A DNA stretch of 59,244 bases from VRUE01 sp036265675. Lineage in GTDB: Bacteria > Actinomycetota > Thermoleophilia > Solirubrobacterales > 70-9. Both the position numbers and the translations under genes were made by a program. Positions 8,898 through 17,717 of this stretch are shown piece by piece. The DNA is taken from the NCBI GenBank assembly GCA_036265675.1, contig DATAOP010000070.1, positions 1 to 59,244 on the forward strand, read 5' to 3'. Every line of letters begins with the position of its first letter. Position 1 is the stretch's first letter. The notes below the pieces were generated by a model. It worked only from the letters and a program-made list of their open reading frames with translations. It made no database searches and was not told the origin of the DNA.

Positions 8898-9908
8898 TCA
8901 GGCGCGGGAGATTTCGCCCACGGCGGATGAGGCGCGGCCGATCCGCCTGGCCTGCGGGTGATGCCGGCGCAGGATCTCCAGCGCCGCAGCCTCGTCCCCG
9001 GCGGCCACCACGCAGCAGAAGCCGCATCCCATGTTGAAGACCCGGTGCATCTCGGCGTCCTCGACCCCGCCGCGCTCGGCGATCAGCTCGAAGATCGGCT
9101 GGGCCGGCAGCGGGTCGTCGATCTCGTAGCCGACGTCGGCCGCCAGCCGCAGCAGGTTGTCGAGTCCTCCCGAGGTGATGTGGGCGAGGCCGCGGACCTC
9201 GACCGGTGAGCCCAGGAGCTCGAGGATCGGCCGGACGTAGATCTCGGTCGGCTCGAGCATGATGTCGCCGAGAGAGCGGCCGAGGCGGCCGTCGGGGTCC
9301 TCGTCGAGCGGGATCCCGTCGAGGGCGGAGCGGGCTAGCGTGAACCCGTTCGAGTGGAGCCCGCTCGAGGGCAGCCCGATCACCGGGTCGCCCTGCTGGA
9401 CGGCAGCGCCGTCGATGATCTCGTCCAGGGCGACGGTGCCGAAGCAGGCCCCGGAGACGTCGACGCCGCGCACAAGGTCGCCGAGCTGGGCGAGCTCGCC
9501 GCCGGGGATCTCGACGGCCGCCAATTCGGCGCCCCGTGCAAGTCCAATCCCGATCTGCTCGCAGACCGCGGGGTCGGCCCGTTCGATCGCGATGTAGTCG
9601 AGCATCGCCAGCGGCTCGGCGCCGACGCAGATGACGTCGTTGACGTTCATCGCGACACAGTCGATTCCGACGGTGTCGAAGCGCCCGAGCTGCTCGGCGA
9701 CGAGCAGCTTGGTCCCGACCCCGTCGGTCGAGAGCGCGATCCCGGTCCGGTCGTCGATCCGGATCACGCTCGCGTAGTGCCCGGGGAGAGGAACCTGGCG
9801 CGAGGGACGGCCGAGCTCGATCCGGCCGAGTGCGGCGACCAGAGAACCGACCGCCGCGTCCGCGGCGCTCTGGTCGACCCCGGCCCGGGCGTAAGCGTCG
9901 TTGCTCAT
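8898..9908 (-). CDS. purM: Phosphoribosylformylglycinamidine cyclo-ligase (AIR synthetase)
   Basis: This 336-residue cytosolic enzyme closes the imidazole ring of purines using ATP. The N-terminus YARAGVDQSAADAAV, the segment DGVGTKLLVAEQ, and NVNDVICVGAEPLAMLDYIA are PurM hallmarks. The second half shows GLPSSGLHSNGFTLAR, AHITSGGLDNLLR and FNMGCGFCCVV, as expected for the AIR synthase C-terminal domain. Length is close to the usual 340-350. No other pur gene is adjacent. The ATG is at 9908 and is preceded by an intergenic repeat that occupies the gap to uppP. Confidence 0.95.
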   Translation of the reverse strand: MSNDAYARAGVDQSAADAAVGSLVAALGRIELGRPSRQVPLPGHYASVIRIDDRTGIALSTDGVGTKLLVAEQLGRFDTVGIDCVAMNVNDVICVGAEPLAMLDYIAIERADPAVCEQIGIGLARGAELAAVEIPGGELAQLGDLVRGVDVSGACFGTVALDEIIDGAAVQQGDPVIGLPSSGLHSNGFTLARSALDGIPLDEDPDGRLGRSLGDIMLEPTEIYVRPILELLGSPVEVRGLAHITSGGLDNLLRLAADVGYEIDDPLPAQPIFELIAERGGVEDAEMHRVFNMGCGFCCVVAAGDEAAALEILRRHHPQARRIGRASSAVGEISRA

Positions 9909-9974
9909 ACCAATGCCTCGCGCTGCGCTCGCTGCACGAAGAACCAGATATGCCTCATTGGGCTCGCTCCGCGC
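9909..9974. repeat. Intergenic repeat element, copy 1 (between uppP and purM)
   Basis: This 66-bp gap contains CGCTGCGCTCGCTGCACGA, then CAGATATG, then GGCTCGCTCCGCGCTC. The same order of blocks with a few substitutions is found at 57565-57641, also between two minus-strand genes. The element has no open frame and no clear terminator hairpin. It may be a repeated extragenic element. Confidence 0.6.
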
Positions 9975-10766
9975 TCATGGTCGCCGCAGCTTCGCAAGAA
10001 CCGCGGCGGCGAGTCCGGCCCGGTAGACGGCATAGGGCCAGAGCGCCCGGTCGCGCTCGACCAGCTGGATCAGCCGCTGTGACGCCAGCGTCGACGCGAA
10101 CGACGCCGCTGCCCCGATCGCGAGCGAGCGACGCAGCTCGCGAGAGGCCCCGCGACGCCGCAGCCGGACGCCCTTGAGAACGCTGGCGCCGACGATGATC
10201 GGCAGCGCGACCGTGCGCGAGAGCAGATTCGACTGATCGCGCGAGAAGCGCCGCCAGCGGGCGGCTGCGAGCGTGATCCCGTTGCGGGACACGCCCGGCA
10301 CCAGGGCCGCCGCCTGGGCGATGCCGAGGACGAGGCCGTCGACCGGGGTCGCGTCGCCCCGCCCCCTTTCCTGCGGCCGCCGGTCGGCGGCGACCATCGC
10401 CCCGCCACCGGCGAGGAGGCCGAAGGCGGTGGCCCGCGGCCCTCCCAGGCGCTGCTCGATTGGCCGCTCGAGCGTGTATCCGACGATCGCCGCCGGGACG
10501 AAGGAGAGGCCGAGGAGCAGCGCCCGGCGGGCATCGAAGCTGCGCAGCTCCTCGACGATCAGGCGACGCTGGCCGATCAGAAGCGCCGCCGCGGCTCCGG
10601 CATGGAGCGCGACCTCGAAGCTCTTGCGCACCTCAGCGTCGAGCTCGTCCCACTCCCAGCCCGCGAGCCAGGGGACGAGGACGATGTGGGCCGAGCTCGA
10701 GACCGGCAGCAGCTCGGCGGGGCCCTGGACGAATCCGAGCGCCAGCGCGCGGCCGCGGGGAATCAA
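9975..10766 (-). CDS. uppP: Undecaprenyl-diphosphatase (UppP/BacA family)
   Basis: This 263-residue multi-pass membrane protein removes a phosphate from undecaprenyl diphosphate, recycling the carrier used for peptidoglycan and exopolysaccharide. Both catalytic signatures are visible: GFVQGPAELLPVSSSAH near the N-terminus and VPGVSRNGITLAAARWRRFSR in the middle. The frame stays open upstream, but that part is a shadow of the DedA gene. The TTG at 10766 overlaps the DedA stop (TTGA) and begins just before the conserved N-terminal motif, so it is the likely start. The neighbouring polysaccharide locus needs the same lipid carrier. Confidence 0.88.
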   Translation of the reverse strand: MIPRGRALALGFVQGPAELLPVSSSAHIVLVPWLAGWEWDELDAEVRKSFEVALHAGAAAALLIGQRRLIVEELRSFDARRALLLGLSFVPAAIVGYTLERPIEQRLGGPRATAFGLLAGGGAMVAADRRPQERGRGDATPVDGLVLGIAQAAALVPGVSRNGITLAAARWRRFSRDQSNLLSRTVALPIIVGASVLKGVRLRRRGASRELRRSLAIGAAASFASTLASQRLIQLVERDRALWPYAVYRAGLAAAVLAKLRRP

Positions 10767-11428
10767 GCGCGGCTTTTTGACCCGGCAGGCTCGGGCCCGG
10801 GCCTGCGCCCGCGGCGGCGCCGGATCAGCAGGTAGGCGATCAGCGCGATCACGGCGACGATCACGGCGTAGTCGAGGTAGTGCAGGTGGTCGCGCCACTG
10901 TTCCCAGTTTTCGCCGACGGCCCGGCCGATCAACGCCAACGCCACGACCCAGGGAATGCAGCCGGCAAGGGTCAGGGCGGTGAAGCGCCAGAACGGCATT
11001 TTCGCGACGCCGGCCGGGAGCGAGATGAAGGTGCGGATGATCGGCAGCATCCGGGTGAAGAAGACGGTCACGCTGCCGTATCGCTGGAACCAGTCATCCG
11101 CCCATTTCAGGTAGCGGGGCGGAAGGTGAATCAGCCTGTTTTTTTCGAGCAGGTCGAGCCGCGCGTAGTAACCGGCCGCGTACGCGATCCATGACCCCGC
11201 CAGGTTGCCCAGCACCCCGGCGACGATCACTCCGACCAGCGACAGTTCGCCTTCGGCGACGCTGGCGCCGGCGAACAGCATGATCGCCTCGCTGGGGATG
11301 GGCAGGCATGCCGACTCGAGCGTCATCAGGATGAAAACCGCCGGCAGGCCGGTGCTGCTGATGAAATCGGTCCCGGCGTTGACGATCGGGTCGAGGATGA
11401 TGTCGGTGAAGCTGGCGAAGGGGAGCAT
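10763..11428 (-). CDS. DedA-family membrane protein
   Basis: This protein of about 221 residues matches the DedA/VTT family, some members of which are undecaprenyl-phosphate flippases or affect membrane homeostasis. Recognisable parts are LESACLPIPSEAIMLFAG, a glycine-rich LGNLAGSWIAYAAGYYA, and the amphipathic region FFTRMLPIIRTFISLPAGVAKM with the conserved R-P-R-like core. The C-terminus ends in a basic Arg-rich tail. An ATG at 11467 is possible, but a TACAAT hexamer sits between it and the ATG at 11428, favouring the latter. It overlaps uppP by 4 bp (TTGA). The pairing with uppP suggests a joint role in lipid-carrier recycling; that link is inference. Confidence 0.88.
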   Translation of the reverse strand: MLPFASFTDIILDPIVNAGTDFISSTGLPAVFILMTLESACLPIPSEAIMLFAGASVAEGELSLVGVIVAGVLGNLAGSWIAYAAGYYARLDLLEKNRLIHLPPRYLKWADDWFQRYGSVTVFFTRMLPIIRTFISLPAGVAKMPFWRFTALTLAGCIPWVVALALIGRAVGENWEQWRDHLHYLDYAVIVAVIALIAYLLIRRRRGRRPGPEPAGSKSRA

Positions 11429-11520
11429 GCGGGGAGCCGAGATTGTAGGCGGGTAGCGGGGTAGCAACTAGACTCGCCCCTGAGCCAAGCGCGAAATCCC
11501 TCTGTCCCATCACACCCTCG

Positions 11521-13410
11521 ATGCGCCGCCTCAACCACCCCGTCTACCGCACCCGCCTCCTCCAGCTCGCCGCCGACGGCGTCCTCGTCGCGCTCGCGTT
11601 CTACCTCGCCTTCCGCCTCAGGTTCCTCGACGACCCACGCGGGCTGCCGCACCGCTACGAGGTCCTCTTCGCGCAGGCTGTCGCCTTCGTCGTGATCGGC
11701 AAGCTCGCCGTATTCGCCGCGTTCGGCCTGTACCAGAAGTGGTGGCGCTACGTGAGCGGCGGCGACTTCCTGATGATCGTCCGCGCGGTGGCGGCGGCGA
11801 GCGCCATCCTGGTCGTCCTCTTCACCGTCCTGAAGCCGTTCGAAGACGACCTTCCGCGCTCTGTCGCGGTGATCGACTTCATGCTGACCCTGCTCTTGAT
11901 CACCGGCGCCCGCCTCGCCGTGCGGCTGATCGTCGAGCGCCCGAGCCACGGCCACCTCGTGCCCAAACACGAGGTGCTGGTGATCGGGGCCGGCTCCGGC
12001 GGCCAGATGGTCGTCCGCGAGCTCCATCTCAACCCGAACCTCGGCTCGACCGCGATCGGGTTCGTCGACGACGACCCCCGCAAGCAGGGAATGCGGACGC
12101 TCGGACTCAGGGTCCTCGGGACCACCGAGCGGATCGAGAAGATCCTCGACGAGACCGAGCCCGACGACGTCGTGATCGCGATCCCCTCGGCTCCGGGGAT
12201 GGTCCGTGGCAAGGTCGTCTCCGCCTGCCGCGAGCGCGGGATCAGGGTGCGGACGCTGCCGACGGTGTTCGAGCTGCTGCGCGGCGGGGTTCAGCTCAAC
12301 CGGCAGCTCCGCGACGTTCAGGTCGAGGACGTCCTCGGTCGCGACCCGATCGTCGTCGAGCTCGACCGGGTCGGGGCCTACCTGCGCGACCGGATCGTCC
12401 TCGTCACCGGCGCCGGCGGATCGATCGGCTCCGAGCTCTGCCGCCAGATCGCCCGGGTCCGCCCGCGCCTGTTGGTGATGCTCGACCAGGCCGAGGACAA
12501 CCTCTTCCAGATCGATCGCGAGATGGTCGAGGAGCGCCACTTCACCAACGTCGAGTCGGTGCTGGCCGATTGCAAGGAGCCGCACCGGATGCTGGAGGTG
12601 ATGCAGCGCTTCAAGCCGAGCGTCGTCTTCCACGCCGCGGCCTACAAGCACGTCCCGCTGATGGAGGCGAACCCGCTCGAGGCCGTGCGCAACAACGCGA
12701 TCGCGACCCGGATCACCGCCGAGACGGCGGCCGCCTCCAACGTCGAGCGCTTCGTCCTCGTCTCGACCGACAAGGCGGTCAACCCGAAGACTGTGATGGG
12801 GGCCTCGAAGGCGATGGCCGAGTGGATCATCGAGACCGCCGCCGTCAGGCACCCGGGGACGAGGTTCGCCGCGGTGCGTTTCGGCAACGTCCTCGCCTCC
12901 TCGGGCAGCGTCGTCCCGCTCTTCAGGCGCCAGATCGAGCGCGGCGGCCCGGTCACGGTGACCCACCCGGCGATGACCCGCTACTTCATGACGATCCCGG
13001 AGTCGGTGCAGCTGGTGATCCGCGCCGGCGACATCGGCGCCGGCCGCGGCGAGGTCTTCGTCCTCGACATGGGTGAGCCGGTCAAGATCGTCGACCTCGC
13101 ACAGAACATGATCAGGCTCGCCGGCTACGAGCCCGAAGCGGACATCGCGATCGAGTTCACGAAACCGCGGCCGGGCGAGAAGCTGCACGAGGAGCTGTTC
13201 GGCTCCGGCGAGACGCCGCAGCCGACGGCGGCCAAGCGGATCCACCGCGCGGTGCGGGAGACACCGCTCGACCCCGATTGGGTCGACGCCACCCTCAACT
13301 CGCTAGAGCACATGGTGATGGCCGGTGACGAGGCGAACCTCGCCGAGCGGGTGGTCGCGCTGATCACGTCGGGGTCCGATGACACGGCGGCAGTCGGCTA
13401 CGACGGGTAG
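11521..13410 (+). CDS. Membrane-bound nucleotide-sugar 4,6-dehydratase (CapD/PglF/WbpM family)
   Basis: This 629-residue protein has four N-terminal transmembrane segments (about 10-125), a CoA-binding-like Rossmann domain (about 145-260, LVIGAGSGGQ), and a C-terminal extended SDR domain. The NAD(P) motif VTGAGGSIGSE starts near 295, VFHAAAYKHVPLME follows, and the catalytic stretch VSTDKAVNPKTVMGASK is near 417-433. Family members convert UDP-GlcNAc to a 4-keto-6-deoxy sugar, the first step to bacillosamine or fucosamine-type sugars. It opens the polysaccharide locus on the plus strand. The length is normal for full-length membrane forms. Confidence 0.93.
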   Translation: MRRLNHPVYRTRLLQLAADGVLVALAFYLAFRLRFLDDPRGLPHRYEVLFAQAVAFVVIGKLAVFAAFGLYQKWWRYVSGGDFLMIVRAVAAASAILVVLFTVLKPFEDDLPRSVAVIDFMLTLLLITGARLAVRLIVERPSHGHLVPKHEVLVIGAGSGGQMVVRELHLNPNLGSTAIGFVDDDPRKQGMRTLGLRVLGTTERIEKILDETEPDDVVIAIPSAPGMVRGKVVSACRERGIRVRTLPTVFELLRGGVQLNRQLRDVQVEDVLGRDPIVVELDRVGAYLRDRIVLVTGAGGSIGSELCRQIARVRPRLLVMLDQAEDNLFQIDREMVEERHFTNVESVLADCKEPHRMLEVMQRFKPSVVFHAAAYKHVPLMEANPLEAVRNNAIATRITAETAAASNVERFVLVSTDKAVNPKTVMGASKAMAEWIIETAAVRHPGTRFAAVRFGNVLASSGSVVPLFRRQIERGGPVTVTHPAMTRYFMTIPESVQLVIRAGDIGAGRGEVFVLDMGEPVKIVDLAQNMIRLAGYEPEADIAIEFTKPRPGEKLHEELFGSGETPQPTAAKRIHRAVRETPLDPDWVDATLNSLEHMVMAGDEANLAERVVALITSGSDDTAAVGYDG

Positions 13411-13424
13411 CCTCTCGCCTCCAC

Positions 13425-14198
13425 TTGCGTGAATTGATCCAGGAAATCGGGGCCTATGCCGGCCTGGTCGCGTTCCTCGGACTCGCCGTCCTCGCGCTGC
13501 TCGCATTCACCCAGGGGCGGGACCTCCGCCGGCTTCGCGAGTGGGCGGGATCGGCGCCCGAGCGCGACGCCGAGCGCAAGGAGGCGACCTCGGTCGTCGC
13601 CGCGCAGCGGGCGGAGGAGCTGCGCAAGTTGGAGGAGGCGCGGACCGCCGAGCGCGAGGCCACGCAGGAACGCGAGGACCGCCGCCGCCGCCGCGAGGAG
13701 GGCCTGCCGGCGATGTCGATCGGCGAACGGGTCCGCGACACGCTGTCGCTCAACGGCCGCCTCGCCGAGCCGCGCTACCTCGCCGCTTTGTTCGTCGTCG
13801 TCGCTCTGATCGCCGGCGGGGTCGTCTACGCGGTGACCCAGGGCGACAGCGAAGCCGACGGACGCGGCAAGCACGCCAAGAAGTCGGCCGCCGCCCCGAA
13901 GCCCGGCGAAATCGAAGTCACGGTCCTCAACGGGACCGCGGTGCCCGGCCTGGCGGCGAGCTTCGGCGACGAGGTCGAGCGCAAGGGCTTCACCCTGGGG
14001 GCGATCACGAACAGCACCTCGAGCTTCGCCGAAAGCGTCGTCATGTTCGACAACGGCAGCGCTCCGGAGGCCCACAGGGTGGCGAAAGCGCTCGAAATCT
14101 CGCAGGTTCGGCCGATGACCGAAGACGTCGAAGCGGTTTCCGCCGGGGCGCCGGTCTCGGTCGTGGTCGGCGAGGACAATGCCTCTCCGTCGGGCTAG
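13425..14198 (+). CDS. Membrane-anchored protein with LytR_C domain
   Basis: The protein has about 257 residues. A hydrophobic segment (about 8-28) is followed by a cytosolic Arg/Glu-rich coiled region (30-105), a second membrane helix near 122-142 and an outer domain (about 160-255). The outer domain shows IEVTVLNGTAVPGLAASFGD and VVMFDNGS, typical of the LytR_C domain. That domain occurs alone or at the end of LCP proteins, which attach polymers to peptidoglycan. The start is probably TTG 13425; TTG 13434 is an alternative. It overlaps the next gene by 20 bp. A role in attaching the polysaccharide made by the locus is inferred from domain and position. Confidence 0.8.
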   Translation: MRELIQEIGAYAGLVAFLGLAVLALLAFTQGRDLRRLREWAGSAPERDAERKEATSVVAAQRAEELRKLEEARTAEREATQEREDRRRRREEGLPAMSIGERVRDTLSLNGRLAEPRYLAALFVVVALIAGGVVYAVTQGDSEADGRGKHAKKSAAAPKPGEIEVTVLNGTAVPGLAASFGDEVERKGFTLGAITNSTSSFAESVVMFDNGSAPEAHRVAKALEISQVRPMTEDVEAVSAGAPVSVVVGEDNASPSG

Positions 14199-14682
14199 CT
14201 TCGCGAGCGTCGTCTTCGCTCTTCTCGTCCTCGCAACCCTCGCTGCCTTCGCCTGGTCTCAGCGGCTGAAGCGCGACCCGCTCGTCCTCGACCGCGTCAG
14301 CTTCGTCGCGGTTCCCCGGGTTCACCCGAATGCCCCTCCGGTGCACTCGTTCACCCCCAACGACGACTGCCGCTACGACCGGATCCGGATCCGGTTCCGG
14401 ATCACCCAGTCGGATCGTGCCGACGTCCAGATCGTCAAACCCGGCGGCAAACTGATCCTGACGCTCGCCCGCGACGAGTTCCTCAAGCGCTACACGTACT
14501 CCACCTTCTACTGGGACGGCCGGATGAGGAGCGATGGGATCGCTCCCCCCGGGCGCTACAAGCTGCGGGTCAAAATGCTCGGCCAGGGTCGGACCCTGGT
14601 CCCCGGGGCGGTCATGAAGCTGCACAGGTCGGCCCAGCGACCGGTCGGGCCCTGTCTGTCCGTGTCGGGGGGCAAGAGTTGA
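14179..14682 (+). CDS. Small membrane-anchored protein with a FlgD/Ig-like domain
   Basis: This 167-residue protein has an N-terminal membrane anchor or signal (about 8-26) and one beta-rich extracellular domain. The region IRIRFRITQSDRADVQIVK and the ending FYWDGRMRSDGIAPPGRYKL resemble the FlgD-Ig/T9SS-like fold, in which a W-D-G motif precedes a P-G-Y/R-Y strand. It overlaps the LytR_C gene by 20 bp and the polymerase gene by TTGA, so it is made together with the polysaccharide machinery. No enzymatic motif is visible. The function is unknown; a structural or attachment role is a guess. Confidence 0.7.
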   Translation: MPLRRASFASVVFALLVLATLAAFAWSQRLKRDPLVLDRVSFVAVPRVHPNAPPVHSFTPNDDCRYDRIRIRFRITQSDRADVQIVKPGGKLILTLARDEFLKRYTYSTFYWDGRMRSDGIAPPGRYKLRVKMLGQGRTLVPGAVMKLHRSAQRPVGPCLSVSGGKS

Positions 14683-16163
14683 GCGACCTCCTCGGGGGGG
14701 CGGCCCTGCTGGTCGTCTCCGCCGCGGCGGCGGCATCGATCCTGCTCCCGGCGGGCCGGCTGCGATCGGCGGCGATGCTGTTCGCGGTCGTCTGCTTCCC
14801 GGTCCTGATCCTCGCCGACCAGTGGAACTCGGCCCAGATCTCGGACCTTCGCGACGACCCGGCGCGGCTGGTCGCGCTGGCTGTCGCGGCGGTTGCCGCC
14901 GCCGCCGTCCTGGCCGCCGCATTCCGGCGTTGGCCGGCGTCCCTCCCGCTCGCGATCGTCCTCGCCCTGCCGTTCCGAATTCCCCTCCACGCCGGCGGCG
15001 ACACCGCAAATCTCCTCGTCCCTCTCTACCTCGTGATCGGTGGAGGGGTCCTCGCCACAGCCGCCCGAACCCTGGGCCGTCCCTCCCCCGTGACAGGACC
15101 CGCCGGCCAGGCCGCAGTGTGGTTGCCCAGAGTCTTGGCGGGAGTCGTTGTCCTCTACGCCCTCCAATCCCTCTACTCACCGGACCTGTCGAAATCGATC
15201 CAAAACGTCTGCTTCTTCCTCGTCCCGTTCTCGCTCGCCTACGCGCTGCTGCGCGACGTCGATTGGGACCGGCGGCTCCTCACCGCCGTCCTTCTTGTCG
15301 TCGCGGTCGAGGCGGTCGCCTTCGTCATCGTCGGCAGCGTCGAGTACGTGACGGAAAGCCTGTTCTGGAACGACCAGGTGATCCGCTCGAACGACTTCCA
15401 CACCTACTTCCGGGTCAACTCGATCTTCTGGGACCCCAACATCTACGGCCGCTACCTGGCGCTGGCGATCGTCATCGTCATGTCGGCGCTGCTCTGGGCG
15501 CGGGAGCGCCGCATCCAGGCGCTGCTGGCGACCCTCGTCGCGATCCTCTGGCTGGGGCTGGTCCCGACCTTCTCGCAATCGAGCTTCGCCGCGCTCCTCG
15601 GCGGCCTCGCGGTGCTCGCCGCCCTGCGCTGGAGCGTTCGCTGGACAGCCGCCGCCGTGGCGGTCGCCGCGGTGGCGGGGGCGATCGCGGTGATATTCAT
15701 CGGCGGCTCCTCCTCGCTCAACCCCTCGCGCCTCAACGTCGACACCGGCGGCCGGGCGAACCTCGTCTCCGGCGGCGCCGAACTGTTTGCGCGCCGCCCG
15801 GTCTGGGGCTACGGCGCGGGCTCGTTCCCGGCCGCCTACCGCGAACACATCGCGACCAGGAAGGCGCCGGTCTCGGTCTCCCACACCGAGCCGGTCACGG
15901 TCGCCGCCGAGCAGGGCGTGATCGGCCTCGCCGCCTACGCCGCCCTGATCATCTGCGCCCTCTGGACCATGGGCGCCGGCCTCTTCGCCTCACGCGCGGA
16001 AAGCGCCGGCCAATTCGTGGGCAGGGCGGCTGTCCTGGCCACCTTCGTCGCCCTGCTCGTCCACACGATGGCCTACGCGGGCTTCTATGAGGACCCGATC
16101 ACCTGGGTCCTGCTCGCGGTGGGCGCGTCGCTGGCAGGGTCCGCGGTCCGCGAGCCCGCCTAG
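14679..16163 (+). CDS. O-antigen ligase/polymerase-like membrane protein (Wzy/WaaL superfamily)
   Basis: This 494-residue protein has about a dozen hydrophobic segments and a large outer loop in its second half. It contains the family-typical stretch FSQSSFAALLGGLAVL, then RPVWGYGAGSFPAAYREH with the G-x-G-x-G-F-like motif, and HTEPVTVAAEQGVIGLAAY with the conserved His-x-x-x-x-x-x-x-E pattern. Such proteins polymerise or transfer undecaprenyl-linked oligosaccharides outside the membrane. The TTG start overlaps the previous stop (TTGA). The gene lies directly before the flippase, which supports a Wzy role. Which sugar units it joins cannot be read from sequence. Confidence 0.85.
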   Translation: MSDLLGGAALLVVSAAAAASILLPAGRLRSAAMLFAVVCFPVLILADQWNSAQISDLRDDPARLVALAVAAVAAAAVLAAAFRRWPASLPLAIVLALPFRIPLHAGGDTANLLVPLYLVIGGGVLATAARTLGRPSPVTGPAGQAAVWLPRVLAGVVVLYALQSLYSPDLSKSIQNVCFFLVPFSLAYALLRDVDWDRRLLTAVLLVVAVEAVAFVIVGSVEYVTESLFWNDQVIRSNDFHTYFRVNSIFWDPNIYGRYLALAIVIVMSALLWARERRIQALLATLVAILWLGLVPTFSQSSFAALLGGLAVLAALRWSVRWTAAAVAVAAVAGAIAVIFIGGSSSLNPSRLNVDTGGRANLVSGGAELFARRPVWGYGAGSFPAAYREHIATRKAPVSVSHTEPVTVAAEQGVIGLAAYAALIICALWTMGAGLFASRAESAGQFVGRAAVLATFVALLVHTMAYAGFYEDPITWVLLAVGASLAGSAVREPA

Positions 16164-16175
16164 GCTGCGACTCTG

Positions 16176-17717
16176 ATGTCCGGGTACCTACGCCGCCTCG
16201 CCACGACCGGCGCCGCGTACACCGCGGCCAACATCCTCTCGAAGCTGATCGCGGTCGGGCTGCTGCCGCTCTACACGCGGTACCTGACCCCCGCCGACTA
16301 CGGCGCCGCCGAGATCCTCTTCGCCGCGGTCGTCTCGGCGAGCATCGTGATCCGGCTCGGCGTGATCGAGGCGGTGCTCCGCTTCTACTACAAGCCGGGC
16401 GAGGACCCGGAGGCGGTCGTCGCGACCTCGTTCGCGGCCCTGTTCTGGTTCGCGACGATCGCCTCGCTCGTCGCCCTGCCGTTCGCCGGGCCGATATCCG
16501 AAGCGCTCCTCGACAAGCCCGCCCCGGATCTGACCCGGATCGCGATCGGCGGCCTCTGGATCGCGACTATGCACGAGTACCTGCTGACGCTGTTCCGGCT
16601 CGAGGAGCGCGCGAAGGCGTTCTTCGTCGTCACGATCGTCAACGTCCTCGCGGCGATCGCCCTCACCGTCGTCCTCGTCGTCGGCCGCGACGAAGGCGCG
16701 CGCGGCCTCCTCCTCGGCAGCTACGTCAGCGGGGCGGTTGTGGTCCTAGCGCTGATCTACATCCACCGGCGCCGGCTCTCGCTCTGGTTCGACCGCGTCC
16801 TGCTGCGGCGGATCATGCGCTTCGGCCTGCCGACGATGCCGGCCGAGCTGTCGCTCTACGCGCTCAACTTCGTCGACCGGATCATCATCGTCCGCACCGT
16901 CGGCCTCACCGAGGCGGGCCTCTATTCGCTGGCGGTCAAGTTCGCCCAGGGCGTCAACGTCCTCGTCCGCGGCTTCCAGCTCGCCTGGCCGCCGCTCGCC
17001 TACTCGATCCGCGACGACGAGGAGGCGCGCCGCGCCTACGCCGCGGTCGTCACCTGGTTCATGGCGGCGTGCGCGTTCGTCGTCATCGGGATGTGGCTGT
17101 TCTCGCGCTGGATCGTGCGGGCCCTGGCCGCCCCCGAATTCTTCGACTCCTACGAAGCGATCGGGCTGCTCACCACGGCGGTCACCCTCTATGCGCTCTA
17201 CATGGTGCTGCTGGTGATCCTCGGCAGGACCGGGCGGACCGAGTTCAACTTCCCGGCGACCGCCGCCGCGCTCGCGGTCAACGTCGTCCTCAACCTGATC
17301 CTCGTCCCGTCGCTGGAGATCGTCGGCGCCGGGATCGCGCTCGTCGTCTCCTACCACGTCGTCATCGCGCTGATGTACCGGTTCACCCAGCGGCTCTTCC
17401 CGGTGCCCTACGAATGGGCGCGACTGGCGCGTCTGCTCGCGGTCTCGATTGCGCTGGTCCTGATCGGCGAGGTGCTGCTGCCGACCTCGGGCGCGGCGGG
17501 CCTCGCTGGCCGGATCGTCGTCTGGCTCGCCTACCCGGTGACCCTGCTCGCGGCCGGCTTCTTCAGCGACGAGGAGCGGCGCTGGCTGCGGCGTCTGCGG
17601 CACCCCGCCGGGCTGGTGGCCGAGTTCACCGCCGCGAGCCGCGAGGCGCCGGCGGTCGACGGTGCGATCCCGGAGGCCTACGAGGTCGCCCGGATCGACG
17701 AAGACTCAACCGCCTGA
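16176..17717 (+). CDS. Wzx-type oligosaccharide flippase (MOP superfamily)
   Basis: This 513-residue protein has 12-14 transmembrane segments. The N-terminus LATTGAAYTAANILSKLIAVGLLPLYTRYLTPADYG is typical of polysaccharide exporters (quoted here by its ends: LATTGAAYTAAN and TRYLTPADYG). The segment MRFGLPTMPAELSLYALN followed by DRIIIVRTVG is the second family landmark. It would flip lipid-linked repeat units to the outer face for the polymerase encoded just upstream. The ATG at 16176 lies 9 nt after TAGGCT, which includes the upstream stop codon. The 3' end overlaps the convergent glycosyltransferase gene by 12 bp. Confidence 0.9.
   Translation: MSGYLRRLATTGAAYTAANILSKLIAVGLLPLYTRYLTPADYGAAEILFAAVVSASIVIRLGVIEAVLRFYYKPGEDPEAVVATSFAALFWFATIASLVALPFAGPISEALLDKPAPDLTRIAIGGLWIATMHEYLLTLFRLEERAKAFFVVTIVNVLAAIALTVVLVVGRDEGARGLLLGSYVSGAVVVLALIYIHRRRLSLWFDRVLLRRIMRFGLPTMPAELSLYALNFVDRIIIVRTVGLTEAGLYSLAVKFAQGVNVLVRGFQLAWPPLAYSIRDDEEARRAYAAVVTWFMAACAFVVIGMWLFSRWIVRALAAPEFFDSYEAIGLLTTAVTLYALYMVLLVILGRTGRTEFNFPATAAALAVNVVLNLILVPSLEIVGAGIALVVSYHVVIALMYRFTQRLFPVPYEWARLARLLAVSIALVLIGEVLLPTSGAAGLAGRIVVWLAYPVTLLAAGFFSDEERRWLRRLRHPAGLVAEFTAASREAPAVDGAIPEAYEVARIDEDSTA

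Noticed and set aside
8770..9027. 85-codon frame starting at the upstream copy of the ATGGATGC repeat, minus strand
   Set aside because: It overlaps the end of purM in another frame, is Arg/Gly-rich, and owes its start only to the repeat.
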